From an uncultured Collinsella sp. (lineage in GTDB: Bacteria; Actinomycetota; Coriobacteriia; Coriobacteriales; Coriobacteriaceae), in contig CAUFMB010000020.1 in NCBI GenBank assembly GCA_959026535.1, positions 1 to 37,952 of the forward strand: a stretch of 37,952 nucleotides of DNA. Direction: 5' to 3'. Positions 1 to 7,630 of this stretch are shown here, one piece after another. Within the stretch, counting starts at the first letter, position 1; the number at the start of each line of letters is the position of its first letter. The notes beneath the pieces are model-generated. The model did not search any database. It was given only the letters and a program-made list of their open reading frames with translations, and was not told where the DNA came from. Position numbers and translations under genes: made by a program.

Positions 1-8
1 GGATGGGG

Positions 9-485
9 TTAGCTGCGGGGGCGGTGGCGGAGCTTGTCGATGGTGGAGTCGGTGCTGTGACTGCGGGCTTCGGCGGCGCGGTCGCGAGCGTCGGCCGCGG
101 TTTGGCGCTTGCGGCGGTAATCGATCATGCCTTGGATGATGGGCTTGCCAAAGCTCACGACATCATCGTTGTAGATGGCGGTTCGGGCTGCGAGGAGGCA
201 GTCGGAAAAGTCCATATGGGTCTTGCCAAAGAGTTTGACGGCAAGGGCGACAACGGTGGACTCGTCGACCATGACGTCATCGAGCAGCCTTTTCATGGCC
301 GCAGCAATCTCAACGCGGGGAACCTTATAGACGTCGCGCAGCGTGACCACGACGCGCGTGATGATTTCGGGGCAGACACGAGCAGTGCGCGTGGCGATGA
401 CCTTGGCGGCGCGCGGTGACAGAACTTCGTCGTCGTCAAGCAGGTAGCGTAGGATGACGGTCTCGTCGATGATGGTGCTACTCAT
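9..485 (-). CDS. PIN-domain toxin (VapC-like ribonuclease)
   Basis: A 158-residue protein with the PIN-domain pattern of VapC-type RNases, which cleave RNA with a cluster of acidic residues and Mg2+. D7 lies in the opening strand (IIDETVILRYLL), E40 in PEIITRVV, and D95 in FSDCLLAA. The final acidic residue usual in a TFD motif appears replaced: the matching stretch is VVSFGKPI, with G113. The C-terminal 30 residues (RRKRQTAADARDRAAEARSH and after) are basic and look like a tail outside the fold. The ATG overlaps the end of the upstream antitoxin gene by 8 bases, so the two are translationally coupled. Toxin activity is inferred from family and arrangement; the missing acid may mean weakened catalysis. 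Confidence 0.82.
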   Translation of the reverse strand: MSSTIIDETVILRYLLDDDEVLSPRAAKVIATRTARVCPEIITRVVVTLRDVYKVPRVEIAAAMKRLLDDVMVDESTVVALAVKLFGKTHMDFSDCLLAARTAIYNDDVVSFGKPIIQGMIDYRRKRQTAADARDRAAEARSHSTDSTIDKLRHRPRS

Positions 486-801
486 GGATATCTACTTCCT
501 CGGGACCCAAAATCGAATCGTCGCTTTCTGTAGCAAGGTACTCAATCCAGGCATTGCGCTCCTCGGAGCGGCGATTGGGGTCCCCATATGCTTTGAGCGA
601 TCCATAGGCGGCGGTGCCGTCCTTTGAGCGCACGGCGACCGGCTGAAAGGGAAGCTTGCGCATCAAAATGCTTTGCGCGACAAATAGACGGACAGCCTCG
701 GCGAGCGATGTGCCCATGGCGTCGTAGAGACGCTCGGCATGCTGCTTATCTTCCTCGCGAATGCGCACCTGCAGGATGGCTCGTTTTTGAGTCGATGACA
801 T
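478..801 (-). CDS. RelB/DinJ-family antitoxin
   Basis: A protein of 107 residues that opens with a ribbon-helix-helix-like segment (KRAILQVRIREEDKQHAERL) followed by GTSLAEAVRLFVAQS, the pattern of RelB/DinJ antitoxins, which bind DNA as dimers and wrap the toxin with their C-terminal half. The chosen start is the ATG at 801 because GGGAGG lies six bases upstream on the minus strand; an in-frame GTG at 804 would be only three bases from it. The stop codon lies inside the start of the PIN toxin gene. RelB/DinJ proteins usually partner RelE/YafQ-fold toxins, so pairing with a PIN protein is a mixed arrangement. Autoregulation is likely, given the palindromes just upstream. Confidence 0.8.
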   Translation of the reverse strand: MSSTQKRAILQVRIREEDKQHAERLYDAMGTSLAEAVRLFVAQSILMRKLPFQPVAVRSKDGTAAYGSLKAYGDPNRRSEERNAWIEYLATESDDSILGPEEVDIHE

Positions 802-827
802 CACTGGCCTCCCTTAATGAGTGTGCA

Positions 828-865
828 ATTTGAATAGTCAAATACAGCATCGGCTAATAATAGCC
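828..865. promoter_or_regulatory. Palindromic operator region of the toxin-antitoxin pair
   Basis: Two palindromes lie just upstream of the antitoxin start: ATTTGA-ATAG-TCAAAT at 828-843 and GGCTA-ATAA-TAGCC at 852-865. On the minus strand a weak promoter TTGGCT (862-867), 17-base spacer, TATTTG (839-844) overlaps both. This is where a ribbon-helix-helix antitoxin would be expected to bind and repress its own operon. The palindromes are seen directly; the operator role is inferred. Confidence 0.5.
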
Positions 866-901
866 AATCTTACAACCACTACTTTATTGCACTAGAGTAA
901 T

Positions 902-988
902 TGAGTGTAAACGATATTACAAACGTACTACATTCACCAGAAACGAGCGGGAAATCTTTCTTGGGCGTACGCATGTAATACACTCACC
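902..988. promoter_or_regulatory. Repeat-rich control region upstream of the formate hydrogenlyase locus
   Basis: Inside the 429-base gene-free stretch (802-1230) the motif GTACTACATTCACC (925-938) recurs as GTAATACACTCACC (975-988), 12 of 14 identical and exactly 50 bases apart. TGAGTGTA (902-909) is the inverted complement of TACACTCA (979-986), and ATTAC and GTAC words are also mirrored between the two sides. The arrangement looks like paired binding sites on one DNA face. It lies between the divergent toxin-antitoxin and formate hydrogenlyase units, so it could serve either. No regulator is encoded nearby. Confidence 0.4.
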
Positions 989-1026
989 TTTATAGCTTCT
1001 AGAGAATAATTCCAACCTGCCAAAAC

Positions 1027-1052
1027 CCCTGCAATACACCCGTATTGCAGGG
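1027..1052. repeat. Perfect 11-bp inverted repeat before the hydrogenlyase operon
   Basis: CCCTGCAATAC (1027-1037) and GTATTGCAGGG (1042-1052) are perfect complements around a four-base loop ACCC. No T-run follows, so it is not a standard rho-independent terminator. It could be a dimeric regulator site or an RNA hairpin early in the leader of the operon starting at 1231. Confidence 0.6.
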
Positions 1053-1158
1053 CCTATGCTCAAGTTTGCCACCTGCAACTGCGTATATTTAACCTGTATA
1101 TCGTTGGAGGAATTCTATCGAAGCGCCTGTTTCGCCGCATGTGCTCGATACGCCGATG

Positions 1159-1204
1159 CCAGACCACGGGCGGTCTGGGACAACGCCGGCAGGGTCTCTC
1201 CGGC
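1159..1204 (+). promoter_or_regulatory. Tandem leader hairpins before the ferredoxin gene
   Basis: Two hairpins stand in a row between the palindrome at 1027 and the ATG at 1231: CCAGACC (1159-1165) with GGTCTGG (1172-1178), and GCCGG (1185-1189) with CCGGC (1200-1204). The second ends ten bases before the ribosome-binding site GGAGGG (1215-1220). The position fits a cis-acting RNA controlling translation or early transcription of a molybdenum/selenium enzyme operon. I cannot assign it to a known riboswitch class by eye. Confidence 0.4.
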
Positions 1205-1230
1205 AAGGGATTCAGGAGGGAGTGAACAAT

Positions 1231-1749
1231 ATGGGCAATAAACGAGTCGTGGCCGATTCTTCGCGCTGCATCGGGTGTCAAACCTGCATGGCGGCGTGCA
1301 TCGAGGCACACGATATTCCCGGCAACATCGCCGCACCGCGCCTGCGCGTGACGCGCACCTACGAGATTTCCGCACCGGTGGCCTGCCATCATTGCGAGGA
1401 CGCGCCGTGCGCTAAGGCATGTCCCACCGGCGCGCTGTTCTTTGATCCAAAGAACCATCGCATCGGCGTCAACGAGGACAACTGCATCGGCTGCAAGAGC
1501 TGCGTCATGGCATGCCCCTTTGGCGCCGTGAGCGTGGCGACCACGCAGGTCCCCGTCTTGATGGGCGACGTGCGCGTGGGTTCGCAGACCAAGAGCTTCG
1601 TGCTCAAGTGCGACCTGTGCGTGGACCGTCCCGGCGGTCCGGCGTGTGCCGAGGCGTGCCCGACCAAGGGCCTCACCCTGGTAGACGAGGAGCGCCTGGC
1701 GGAGCTGACTGCCGAGCGTGCCCGCGCCACCATCGAAAACGAGGCGTAG
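1231..1749 (+). CDS. HydN/HycB-like four-cluster ferredoxin subunit
   Basis: A cytoplasmic iron-sulfur protein of 172 residues with sixteen cysteines arranged for four [4Fe-4S] clusters: C13/C16/C19/C23, C52/C55/C60/C64, C85/C88/C91/C95 and C127/C130/C139/C143. Size and spacing match HydN and the HycB/HyfA subunits that take electrons from formate dehydrogenase H. It is the first gene of the formate hydrogenlyase locus, 76 bases before fdhF, so it is probably the direct electron acceptor of FdhF. The ATG at 1231 is chosen because GGAGGG lies ten bases upstream; an in-frame GTG at 1141 would add 30 residues with no family resemblance. Which of HydN, HycB or HyfA it matches best cannot be told by eye. 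Confidence 0.9.
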   Translation: MGNKRVVADSSRCIGCQTCMAACIEAHDIPGNIAAPRLRVTRTYEISAPVACHHCEDAPCAKACPTGALFFDPKNHRIGVNEDNCIGCKSCVMACPFGAVSVATTQVPVLMGDVRVGSQTKSFVLKCDLCVDRPGGPACAEACPTKGLTLVDEERLAELTAERARATIENEA

Positions 1750-1825
1750 GCGGGTGGCCATACAGGCCCAATGATTGTCAAATAAGTACCGAGTATTCGG
1801 TAGCAGAGAAAGGAAGGAGGGTGTC

Positions 1826-4048
1826 ATGGAGAAGCATAAAGTGATCTGCCCGTATTGCGGCGCCGGTTGCCAGTTTAACCTCCTGGTCCAAAACGGCCAG
1901 GTCGTGGGTACCGAACCGCTCAACGGCATCACCAACCAGAGCGAGCTGTGCCTTAAGGGCATGAGCGGCTATGACTTCATCAACGACACCAAGATCTTGA
2001 CTCCTCGCGTACTGCACCCGATGATCCGCCGCACTAAGGGCGCGGATCTTGAGCGCGTAAGCTGGGACGAGGCACTGGATTTCACCGCATCTAAGATGCA
2101 GGCCATAATTGACGAATATGGTCCTAACGCTGTCATGACTACCGGCTCTTCGCGAGGCGGCGGCAATGAGGCGAACTACGTCATGCAGAAGTTTACGCGT
2201 GCGTGCATCGGCACCCACAGCGTGGACAACTGCGCCCGTACTTGACACGGCCCTACTGTCCTCGGTCTGATGGACACGGTTGGTTCAGGTTGCATGTCAT
2301 GCTCCATCCCCGGTATGGAGGATGCGGGCTGCATTTTCCTCTTCGGCTATAACCCTGCCGATTCGCACCCCATCGTCGCAAGGCGTATCGTGCGAGCCAA
2401 AGAAAAGGGTTGCAAGATCATCGTCGCCGATCCGCGCCATATCGAAACCGCGCGTATCGCCGATCTCTACCTTCCGATCAAGAACGGTTGCAACGTTGCG
2501 TTCCTCAACGCCTTTGCCAACTGTCTGGTCAACGATGGCCTCTACGACAAGGAATTCGTCGCCGAGCACACGAACGGCTTTGACGAGTGGTGGGAGACCA
2601 TCAAGAACTACACTCCCGAATCTGTACAGGACATCACGGGTGTCGAGCCCGCGTTGATCCACCAAGCTGCCGAGATGTACGCCACGGCGAAGCCCTCTGC
2701 CATCATTGGCTGGGGCATGGGCGTATGCCAGCAGAAGCAGAACCTGAAGACGGTGCACACCATCGCCTCCATCGCCTGCGTTGCCGGCCAGATCGGCAAA
2801 CCCAATTCCGGCCTCGCGCCCGTGCGCGGTCAGAATAACGTCCAGGGCTCCTGCGATATGGGCATGCTGCCCAACCTGTACCCTGGCTACCAGAAAGTCA
2901 CTGACCCCGCAGTGCGTGCCAAGTTTGCCAAGGCTTGGGGCGTGCCCGAGGAAAAGCTCCCGCTCGAGGAGGGCTACAAGCTCACCGACCTGGGTCACCT
3001 GGTCGACGAGGGCAAGGTGCACTGCTTCTACAACTACGGCGAGGACCCGGTGCAGACCGAGCCCGATTCGGCCGGTATGCGCAAGACGCTCTCCGAGCTG
3101 GATCTGTTCATTTGCCAGGACATCTTTATGACGCAGACGACCATGCTCGCCGACGTCATCCTGCCCGCTACCTCTTGGGGAGAGCACGAGGGTGTCTTTA
3201 CTGCATCCGACCGTAGCTTCCAGCACTTTGACGCGGCTGTTCCGCCCAAGGGCGAGTGCCGTCACGACTGGGAGATCTTCGCGGACCTGTCCACGCGCAT
3301 GGGCTATCCCATGCACTACGACAACACCGAGCAGATCTGGAACGAGTGCATTAGCCTGTGCCCCAACTTTGTGGGCGCGACCTACGAGAAGATGGCTCCC
3401 GAGGGCGGTTACGCCCAGTGGCCGGTCAAGAGCACCGATGTGAACGACCACGGTACGCCCGACATGTTCGCTGGTGGCAAGTTCACCACCAAGGACGGCC
3501 GCGCCAACCTGATGGCGCACGACTGGGAGGCGCCCTCCGAGCTTCCCGACGATGAGTACCCGCTCATTCTGTGCACCGTCCGCGAGGTCGGTCACTACAG
3601 CTGCCGCTCGATGACCGGCAATTGCAAGACGCTGGCGCTGCTCGCCGACGAGCCCGGCTTTGTCCGCATGAATCCCGCGGACGCCCAGGCGCGCGGCATC
3701 AAGAACGGCGACATCGTCTCGATTCACAGCCGCCGCGGCCAGGTATACAGCCGCGCCGACGTGAGCGACCGCATCAATAAGGGCACGGTCTATATGACCT
3801 ACCAGTGGTGGATCGGCAAGTGCAACGAGCTGACCATTCACAAGGTTGACCCGGTCTCGCATACGCCCGAGGACAAGTTCTCCGCCTGCCAGGTCGACGC
3901 TATCGCTGACCAGGTCTGGGCCGAGGGCGAGGTCGAGCGTCAGTACACCGAGCTCAAGCAGGCTCTGGTGGACGCCGCCGCTCCCCAGGACGTTGAGCCT
4001 GGCGCCGCCAAGTTCGACGACGAGACGCACGTGAATCAAATCGTGTAG
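1826..4048 (+). CDS. fdhF: Formate dehydrogenase H, selenocysteine-containing
   Basis: Oxidises formate to CO2 at a bis-MGD molybdenum centre and feeds electrons to the hydrogenase. The 741-codon frame contains an in-frame TGA at 2243-2245 (codon 140), the same residue number as Sec140 of E. coli FdhF, within NCART-Sec-HGPTV. His141 follows, and Arg334 in PVRGQNNVQG matches E. coli Arg333. The N-terminal [4Fe-4S] ligands C8, C11, C15 and C42 and the relay Lys44 sit at the E. coli positions. Length is 740 residues against 715 in E. coli. No Tat signal is present, so the enzyme is cytoplasmic. GGAGG at 1816-1820 sets the ATG at 1826. Ordinary gene callers will split this gene at 2245. Sec insertion depends on the hairpin at 2243-2283 and on selA, selB and selC at 18881-22548. 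Confidence 0.96.
2243..2283 (+). promoter_or_regulatory. Bacterial SECIS element of fdhF
   Basis: Directly after the UGA codon a hairpin can form: TGTCC (2257-2261) pairs with GGACA (2272-2276), and the lower part CCTAC can pair imperfectly with GTTGG (2279-2283). The apical loop carries GGTCT at 2264-2268, beginning 21 bases after the first base of the UGA, the same loop word and spacing as the E. coli fdhF SECIS bound by SelB. Confidence 0.85.
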
Positions 4049-4069
4049 TCCCGTTCTCGTTGGCTTTTT

Positions 4070-4112
4070 GGGCCGGGCGTCCCGTACGTTCGGGAGCTCG
4101 GCCCGTTATTTT
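4070..4112 (+). terminator. Intercistronic hairpin after fdhF
   Basis: GGGCCG (4070-4075) pairs with CGGCCC (4099-4104), and an inner CCCG (4081-4084) with CGGG (4091-4094). The following GTTATTTT is only loosely T-rich. Because the locus continues downstream in the same direction, this is more likely a partial terminator or an mRNA-stabilising/processing hairpin that sets the ratio of fdhF to the hydrogenase genes. Confidence 0.5.
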
Positions 4113-4126
4113 GAAAGGAAGTGGGG

Positions 4127-4662
4127 ATGAACCGCTTCATCGACATCAACCCGGAGAGGTGCATCGGCTGCGGAACATGCCAGTCCGCCTGTGCCGACGC
4201 CCACCGGATGCAGGGTCTTCAGGATACGCCGCGCCTGGCGCTCGTGAAGACCGGCGGTATTTCGGCCGCCCTTGCCTGCCACCATTGCGAGGGTGCCCCC
4301 TGCGCCGAGGTCTGCCCGGTGAATGCCATCGAGCACGATGGCGATCGCATCCACGTCAAGGAGCAGGAGTGCATCGGGTGCAGGCTGTGCGCCATCGCGT
4401 GCCCCTTCGGAGCCATCCATCCCGATGGCACGTCTATCGCCGGTGTCGCAGGCATGTGCGACCCGACGCCTTCGATCCGGACGGTCCGCATTGTGTGGCG
4501 GCGTGCCCCACCAAGGCGCTGACCGTCATGGGCGGCGCGGCCGATCGCGAGCTCGACGAGGCCAAGCGCCTGCGCTCGATCGAAAACGGTCCGGTCGTCG
4601 ACGTTACCGCTGTGGCCCAGGGTCTGTCCGAGAAAGCAGAAGGGAGCGTAAACAATGGATAG
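4127..4662 (+). pseudogene. HycB/HyfA-like ferredoxin subunit gene with frameshift
   Basis: From the ATG at 4127 the reading frame encodes a second polyferredoxin related to the gene at 1231, with C12/C15/C18/C22, then CHHCEGAPCAEVC and CIGCRLCAIAC. After MCD (codons at 4454-4462) it becomes unrelated and stops at 4522. The expected ending (FDPDGPHCVAACPTKALTVM and on) continues in the -1 frame and stops at 4662, overlapping hyfB by eight bases. The second cysteine of the last CxxC pair is also missing at the break. Loss of four bases such as TCTG from CTCTGC would explain both defects. No classical slippery heptamer is visible, so programmed frameshifting is unlikely. It could be a real mutation or an assembly error. 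If real, the first ferredoxin (1231) may substitute. Confidence 0.8.
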
Positions 4663-6673
4663 CATGACGCTGTTTATCGCATCGCTTGCCGTCTCGTGCA
4701 TCGGTGCGCTCGCCTCGGTTCTGCTGATTAAGGCCGACAACGCCGCCAAGACCGCCGGCTGCCTGATCGGCGCCGTCGCGGCCGTGCTGTCGTTCATCGC
4801 GGGCCTCGAGGCCGTGCTTGGCGACGTTTCGTCCCTCAACACGGTCTTCTTCTTCCCGTTCGCCCGTCTCGAGCTCTTGCTCAACGGCCTTGCGGGCCTG
4901 ATCGTGGTCCTCATCTCGATTCTCGCCTTTGCGGGCTTCATCTACGGTCTGTCCTACTTCGACGAGTACCCGGGCAAGGTCGGGCGCGCCGGCTTCTTTA
5001 TGAACACCTTCGTCGCCTCGATGATGCTCGTCATCACCGCCGACAACGTGTTCTGGTTCCTGGTCGCCTTTGAGCTCATGTCCCTTACGAGCTACTTCCT
5101 TGTCGTTATCGAGGAGAACAAGAACTCCATTAGGGGCGGTTGGCTCTACTTCGTCATCGCGCACGTGGGCTTCGTTCTCATCATGGCGAGCTTCCTGCTC
5201 ATGACCAACGGCGTGGGCGGTTCCTTCAGCTTCAGTGATTTCCGTACGCATGACTTTGGACCCGCCGTCTCCTCCGCGTGCTTCGTCCTCGCGTTCTTCG
5301 GATTTGGCGCGAAGGCCGGTATCATTCCGCTGCACTCCTGGCTGCCCCAGGCGCACCCCGAGGCGCCGTCCAACGTGTCCGCCCTCATGTCCGGCGGCAT
5401 GATCAAGATCGGCATCCTGGGAATCCTCAAGGTCGGTCTCGACCTGCTCGCGGGTTCGGGCGTCCAGCTCTGGTGGGGCCTCATGGTCCTGGTCTTCGGA
5501 TCCATCTCGTCGGTCCTGGGTGTCGTCTACGCCCTCCACGAGCACGACATCAAGCGCCTGCTTGCCTATCACTCCGTCGAGAACATCGGCATCATCTTGC
5601 TCGGTGTCGGCGCGTCCATGACGGCGCACGCCCTGGGCAACGACGTCATCGCGACGATCGCGCTCATGGCCGCCCTCTACCACACGCTCAACCACGCCAT
5701 GTTCAAGGGCGAGCTGTTCCTCGGCGCGGGCTCCCTGCTCTATGCCACGGGTACGCGCAACATGGAGAAGATGGGCGGTCTGTTCCGCCGCATGCCGGTC
5801 ACGGCCGTCTGCTTCCTCATCGGTGCCCTTGCCATCTCGGCCATCCCGCCGCTCAACGGCTTCGTTTCCGAGTGGTTCACCTACCAGTCCCTGTTCAACA
5901 TCTCGACGCTCTCCGACCCGGTCGTCATGGTGTTCGCCGTCGCCTCCGCGGCCGCCCTCGCCATCACCGGTGCCCTGGCCGTCACGTGCTTCGTGAAGGC
6001 CTACGGCGTCTCGTTCGCGAGCAGCCCTCGTTCCCAGGAGGCCGCGAACGCCAAGGAGTCCCCGGCTCCGATGTTGTTCTCGCAGATGCTCCTCGCGGCC
6101 ATCTGCGTGGTACTGGGAATCGGCTCCCCGGTCATCGCCCCGGTTCTGGGCGACGTCGCCCAGAGCGTGCTTGCCGGCTCCGCCGTCACAGCCACCTCGG
6201 GCGTGTCTCTCGTGAACGAGATTTCCGGTGCCGCCACCTCCACCCCCGCGATCGCCATCGCGCTCGTGGTCCTCACCGGCCTCGCGTTCGCGTTGAGGTC
6301 CTGCCTCGGCGCCAAGGCCCCCGCTAAGAAGACCGACCCTTGGGCGTGCGGCTACGAGCCCAACGAGCGCATGCCCGTCGTCGCCACGAGCTTCGCGTCC
6401 GACGTCGAACTCTTCATGGGCCCGCTCTACACCCTGCGCGAGGTATGCACCAAGATCTGCTGGTCCATCGCGCACGTGTTCCAGAAGCTCACCGGTGTCG
6501 CCCAGGGCGTCGAGCCCCTGCCCGACCGTTTCCTGGTCGATGCACCGAGCGAGGGTGCCGACAAGCTGGCCGGCCTCGCCTCCAAGATCGAGGGCGGCAA
6601 CTACTCCGTATACATCTGCTACATCGTCGCGGCGCTCGTGGTCTTCCTCGTGCTCGCCGTGGTCATGGTCTAG
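4655..6673 (+). CDS. hyfB: Hydrogenase-4 membrane subunit HyfB (antiporter-like)
   Basis: A 672-residue, strongly hydrophobic protein with many membrane helices, the same length as E. coli HyfB, and homologous to HycC and to the NuoL/M/N antiporter-like subunits of complex I. Family marks include WFLVAFELMSLTSYFLVV, with the conserved membrane glutamate, and KAGIIPLHSWLPQAHPEAPS with the proton-path lysine and histidine. HDIKRLLAYHSVENIGII matches the segment around the later conserved lysine. In the complex it anchors the membrane arm and probably takes part in ion translocation. The start overlaps the end of the frameshifted ferredoxin by eight bases, and hyfC follows after 17 bases, all on one transcript. 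Confidence 0.95.
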   Translation: MDSMTLFIASLAVSCIGALASVLLIKADNAAKTAGCLIGAVAAVLSFIAGLEAVLGDVSSLNTVFFFPFARLELLLNGLAGLIVVLISILAFAGFIYGLSYFDEYPGKVGRAGFFMNTFVASMMLVITADNVFWFLVAFELMSLTSYFLVVIEENKNSIRGGWLYFVIAHVGFVLIMASFLLMTNGVGGSFSFSDFRTHDFGPAVSSACFVLAFFGFGAKAGIIPLHSWLPQAHPEAPSNVSALMSGGMIKIGILGILKVGLDLLAGSGVQLWWGLMVLVFGSISSVLGVVYALHEHDIKRLLAYHSVENIGIILLGVGASMTAHALGNDVIATIALMAALYHTLNHAMFKGELFLGAGSLLYATGTRNMEKMGGLFRRMPVTAVCFLIGALAISAIPPLNGFVSEWFTYQSLFNISTLSDPVVMVFAVASAAALAITGALAVTCFVKAYGVSFASSPRSQEAANAKESPAPMLFSQMLLAAICVVLGIGSPVIAPVLGDVAQSVLAGSAVTATSGVSLVNEISGAATSTPAIAIALVVLTGLAFALRSCLGAKAPAKKTDPWACGYEPNERMPVVATSFASDVELFMGPLYTLREVCTKICWSIAHVFQKLTGVAQGVEPLPDRFLVDAPSEGADKLAGLASKIEGGNYSVYICYIVAALVVFLVLAVVMV

Positions 6674-6690
6674 AGAGGGGAGAGGATATT

Positions 6691-7614
6691 ATGAACATCG
6701 TTCTTGCGATGGCGCAGGGCCTCGTGGTCATGCTGGTCGCGCCCTTCTTCTCCGGCCTCGCCCGTGTGATTCGCGCGAAGATGCACAATCGCCGCGGTCC
6801 GTCCATCCTTCAGGATTACCGGGACCTCGCGAAGCTCATGGCGCGTCCCGAGTCCGTGAGTTCCGACTCGAGCTTCGTGCTGCGCATCATGCCGCCGCTG
6901 TTCCTCGCGGTGTCGTTTATGCTCGCCATGGGCCTGCCCATGTTCACGCTCCAGAGCCTCATGCCCGTCTTTGGTGACGCCATCACCATTATGTACGCGC
7001 TCGCGCTGTCCCGCTTCTTCTTCGCGCTGTCCGGCGTGGATTCCTCCAACGCCTACGCGGGCTTCGGCGGTATCCGCGAGCTCCTCATGAGCGTGCTCAT
7101 CGAGCCGTCCATGCTCATCGCGCTGTTCACCGTCGCCATCGTGTGCGGCTCCACGGACATTGCGACCATGGGTCAGCACATCGTTACGGGCAACGTCTCG
7201 AGCGTCGTCGCCGTTATCCTCGCCGGCGTCGCCTTCGCGGCCGCCTGTTACATGGAGCTCGGCAAGCTTCCGTTCGATCAGGCCGAAGCCGAGCAGGAGC
7301 TCCAGGAGGGCCCGCTCGCCGAGCTCTCCGGCCCGTCCCTGGCCATGATGAAGCTCGCCATGGGCATGAAGCAGGTCGTGGTCGTCGCTTGGTTCACCTC
7401 CATCTTCATCCCCTGGGGAGAGCCCGCGACCATCGGCGTCACCGCTCTCTTGGGCGCCGTCGTCTTCCTCGTCAAGTGCCTGGTCGATTTCGTCGTCTGC
7501 GGCGTGCTCGAGAACTCCGTTTCCCGTTCGCGCTTCAAGGTGCTCGGTAACCAGACCTGGGCCGTCGTCGGCATCGCGGTCCTCGCGTTCGTCTTCGTCG
7601 TCGTAGGCGTGTAG
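6691..7614 (+). CDS. hyfC: Hydrogenase-4 membrane subunit HyfC (NuoH-like)
   Basis: A 307-residue membrane protein of the HycD/HyfC/NuoH family (E. coli HyfC is 315), which joins the hydrophilic hydrogenase arm to the membrane arm. Characteristic segments are RAKMHNRRGPSILQDYRDLA near the N-terminus and the acidic loop KLPFDQAEAEQELQEGP, corresponding to the quinone/ion channel region of NuoH. The ATG at 6691 follows a purine-rich site AGGGGAGAGG (6675-6684). An upstream in-frame extension back to 6340 lies within hyfB and is a shadow. hyfD starts 16 bases after the stop. Confidence 0.95.
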   Translation: MNIVLAMAQGLVVMLVAPFFSGLARVIRAKMHNRRGPSILQDYRDLAKLMARPESVSSDSSFVLRIMPPLFLAVSFMLAMGLPMFTLQSLMPVFGDAITIMYALALSRFFFALSGVDSSNAYAGFGGIRELLMSVLIEPSMLIALFTVAIVCGSTDIATMGQHIVTGNVSSVVAVILAGVAFAAACYMELGKLPFDQAEAEQELQEGPLAELSGPSLAMMKLAMGMKQVVVVAWFTSIFIPWGEPATIGVTALLGAVVFLVKCLVDFVVCGVLENSVSRSRFKVLGNQTWAVVGIAVLAFVFVVVGV

Positions 7615-7630
7615 GGAGAAGGGAGAAACT

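Noticed and set aside
1139..1225. A 28-codon leader ORF before the first ferredoxin
   Set aside because: No ribosome-binding site at a useful distance (GGAGG is 28 bases upstream) and no regulatory codon runs; it is probably chance.
2270..4048. A separate gene starting at the ATG at 2270
   Set aside because: The upstream frame continues through the TGA at 2243 as Sec140 of one FdhF protein, with a SECIS hairpin; 2270 has no ribosome-binding site.
4459..4468. Programmed -1 frameshifting in the ferredoxin gene
   Set aside because: There is no X-XXY-YYZ slippery heptamer, and the expected Cys ligand is also missing, which slippage would not explain.
4060..4662. A 200-residue ORF beginning before the ferredoxin
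   Set aside because: Only its last third (after about 4462) resembles a ferredoxin; the first part is the wrong frame of the gene starting at 4127.
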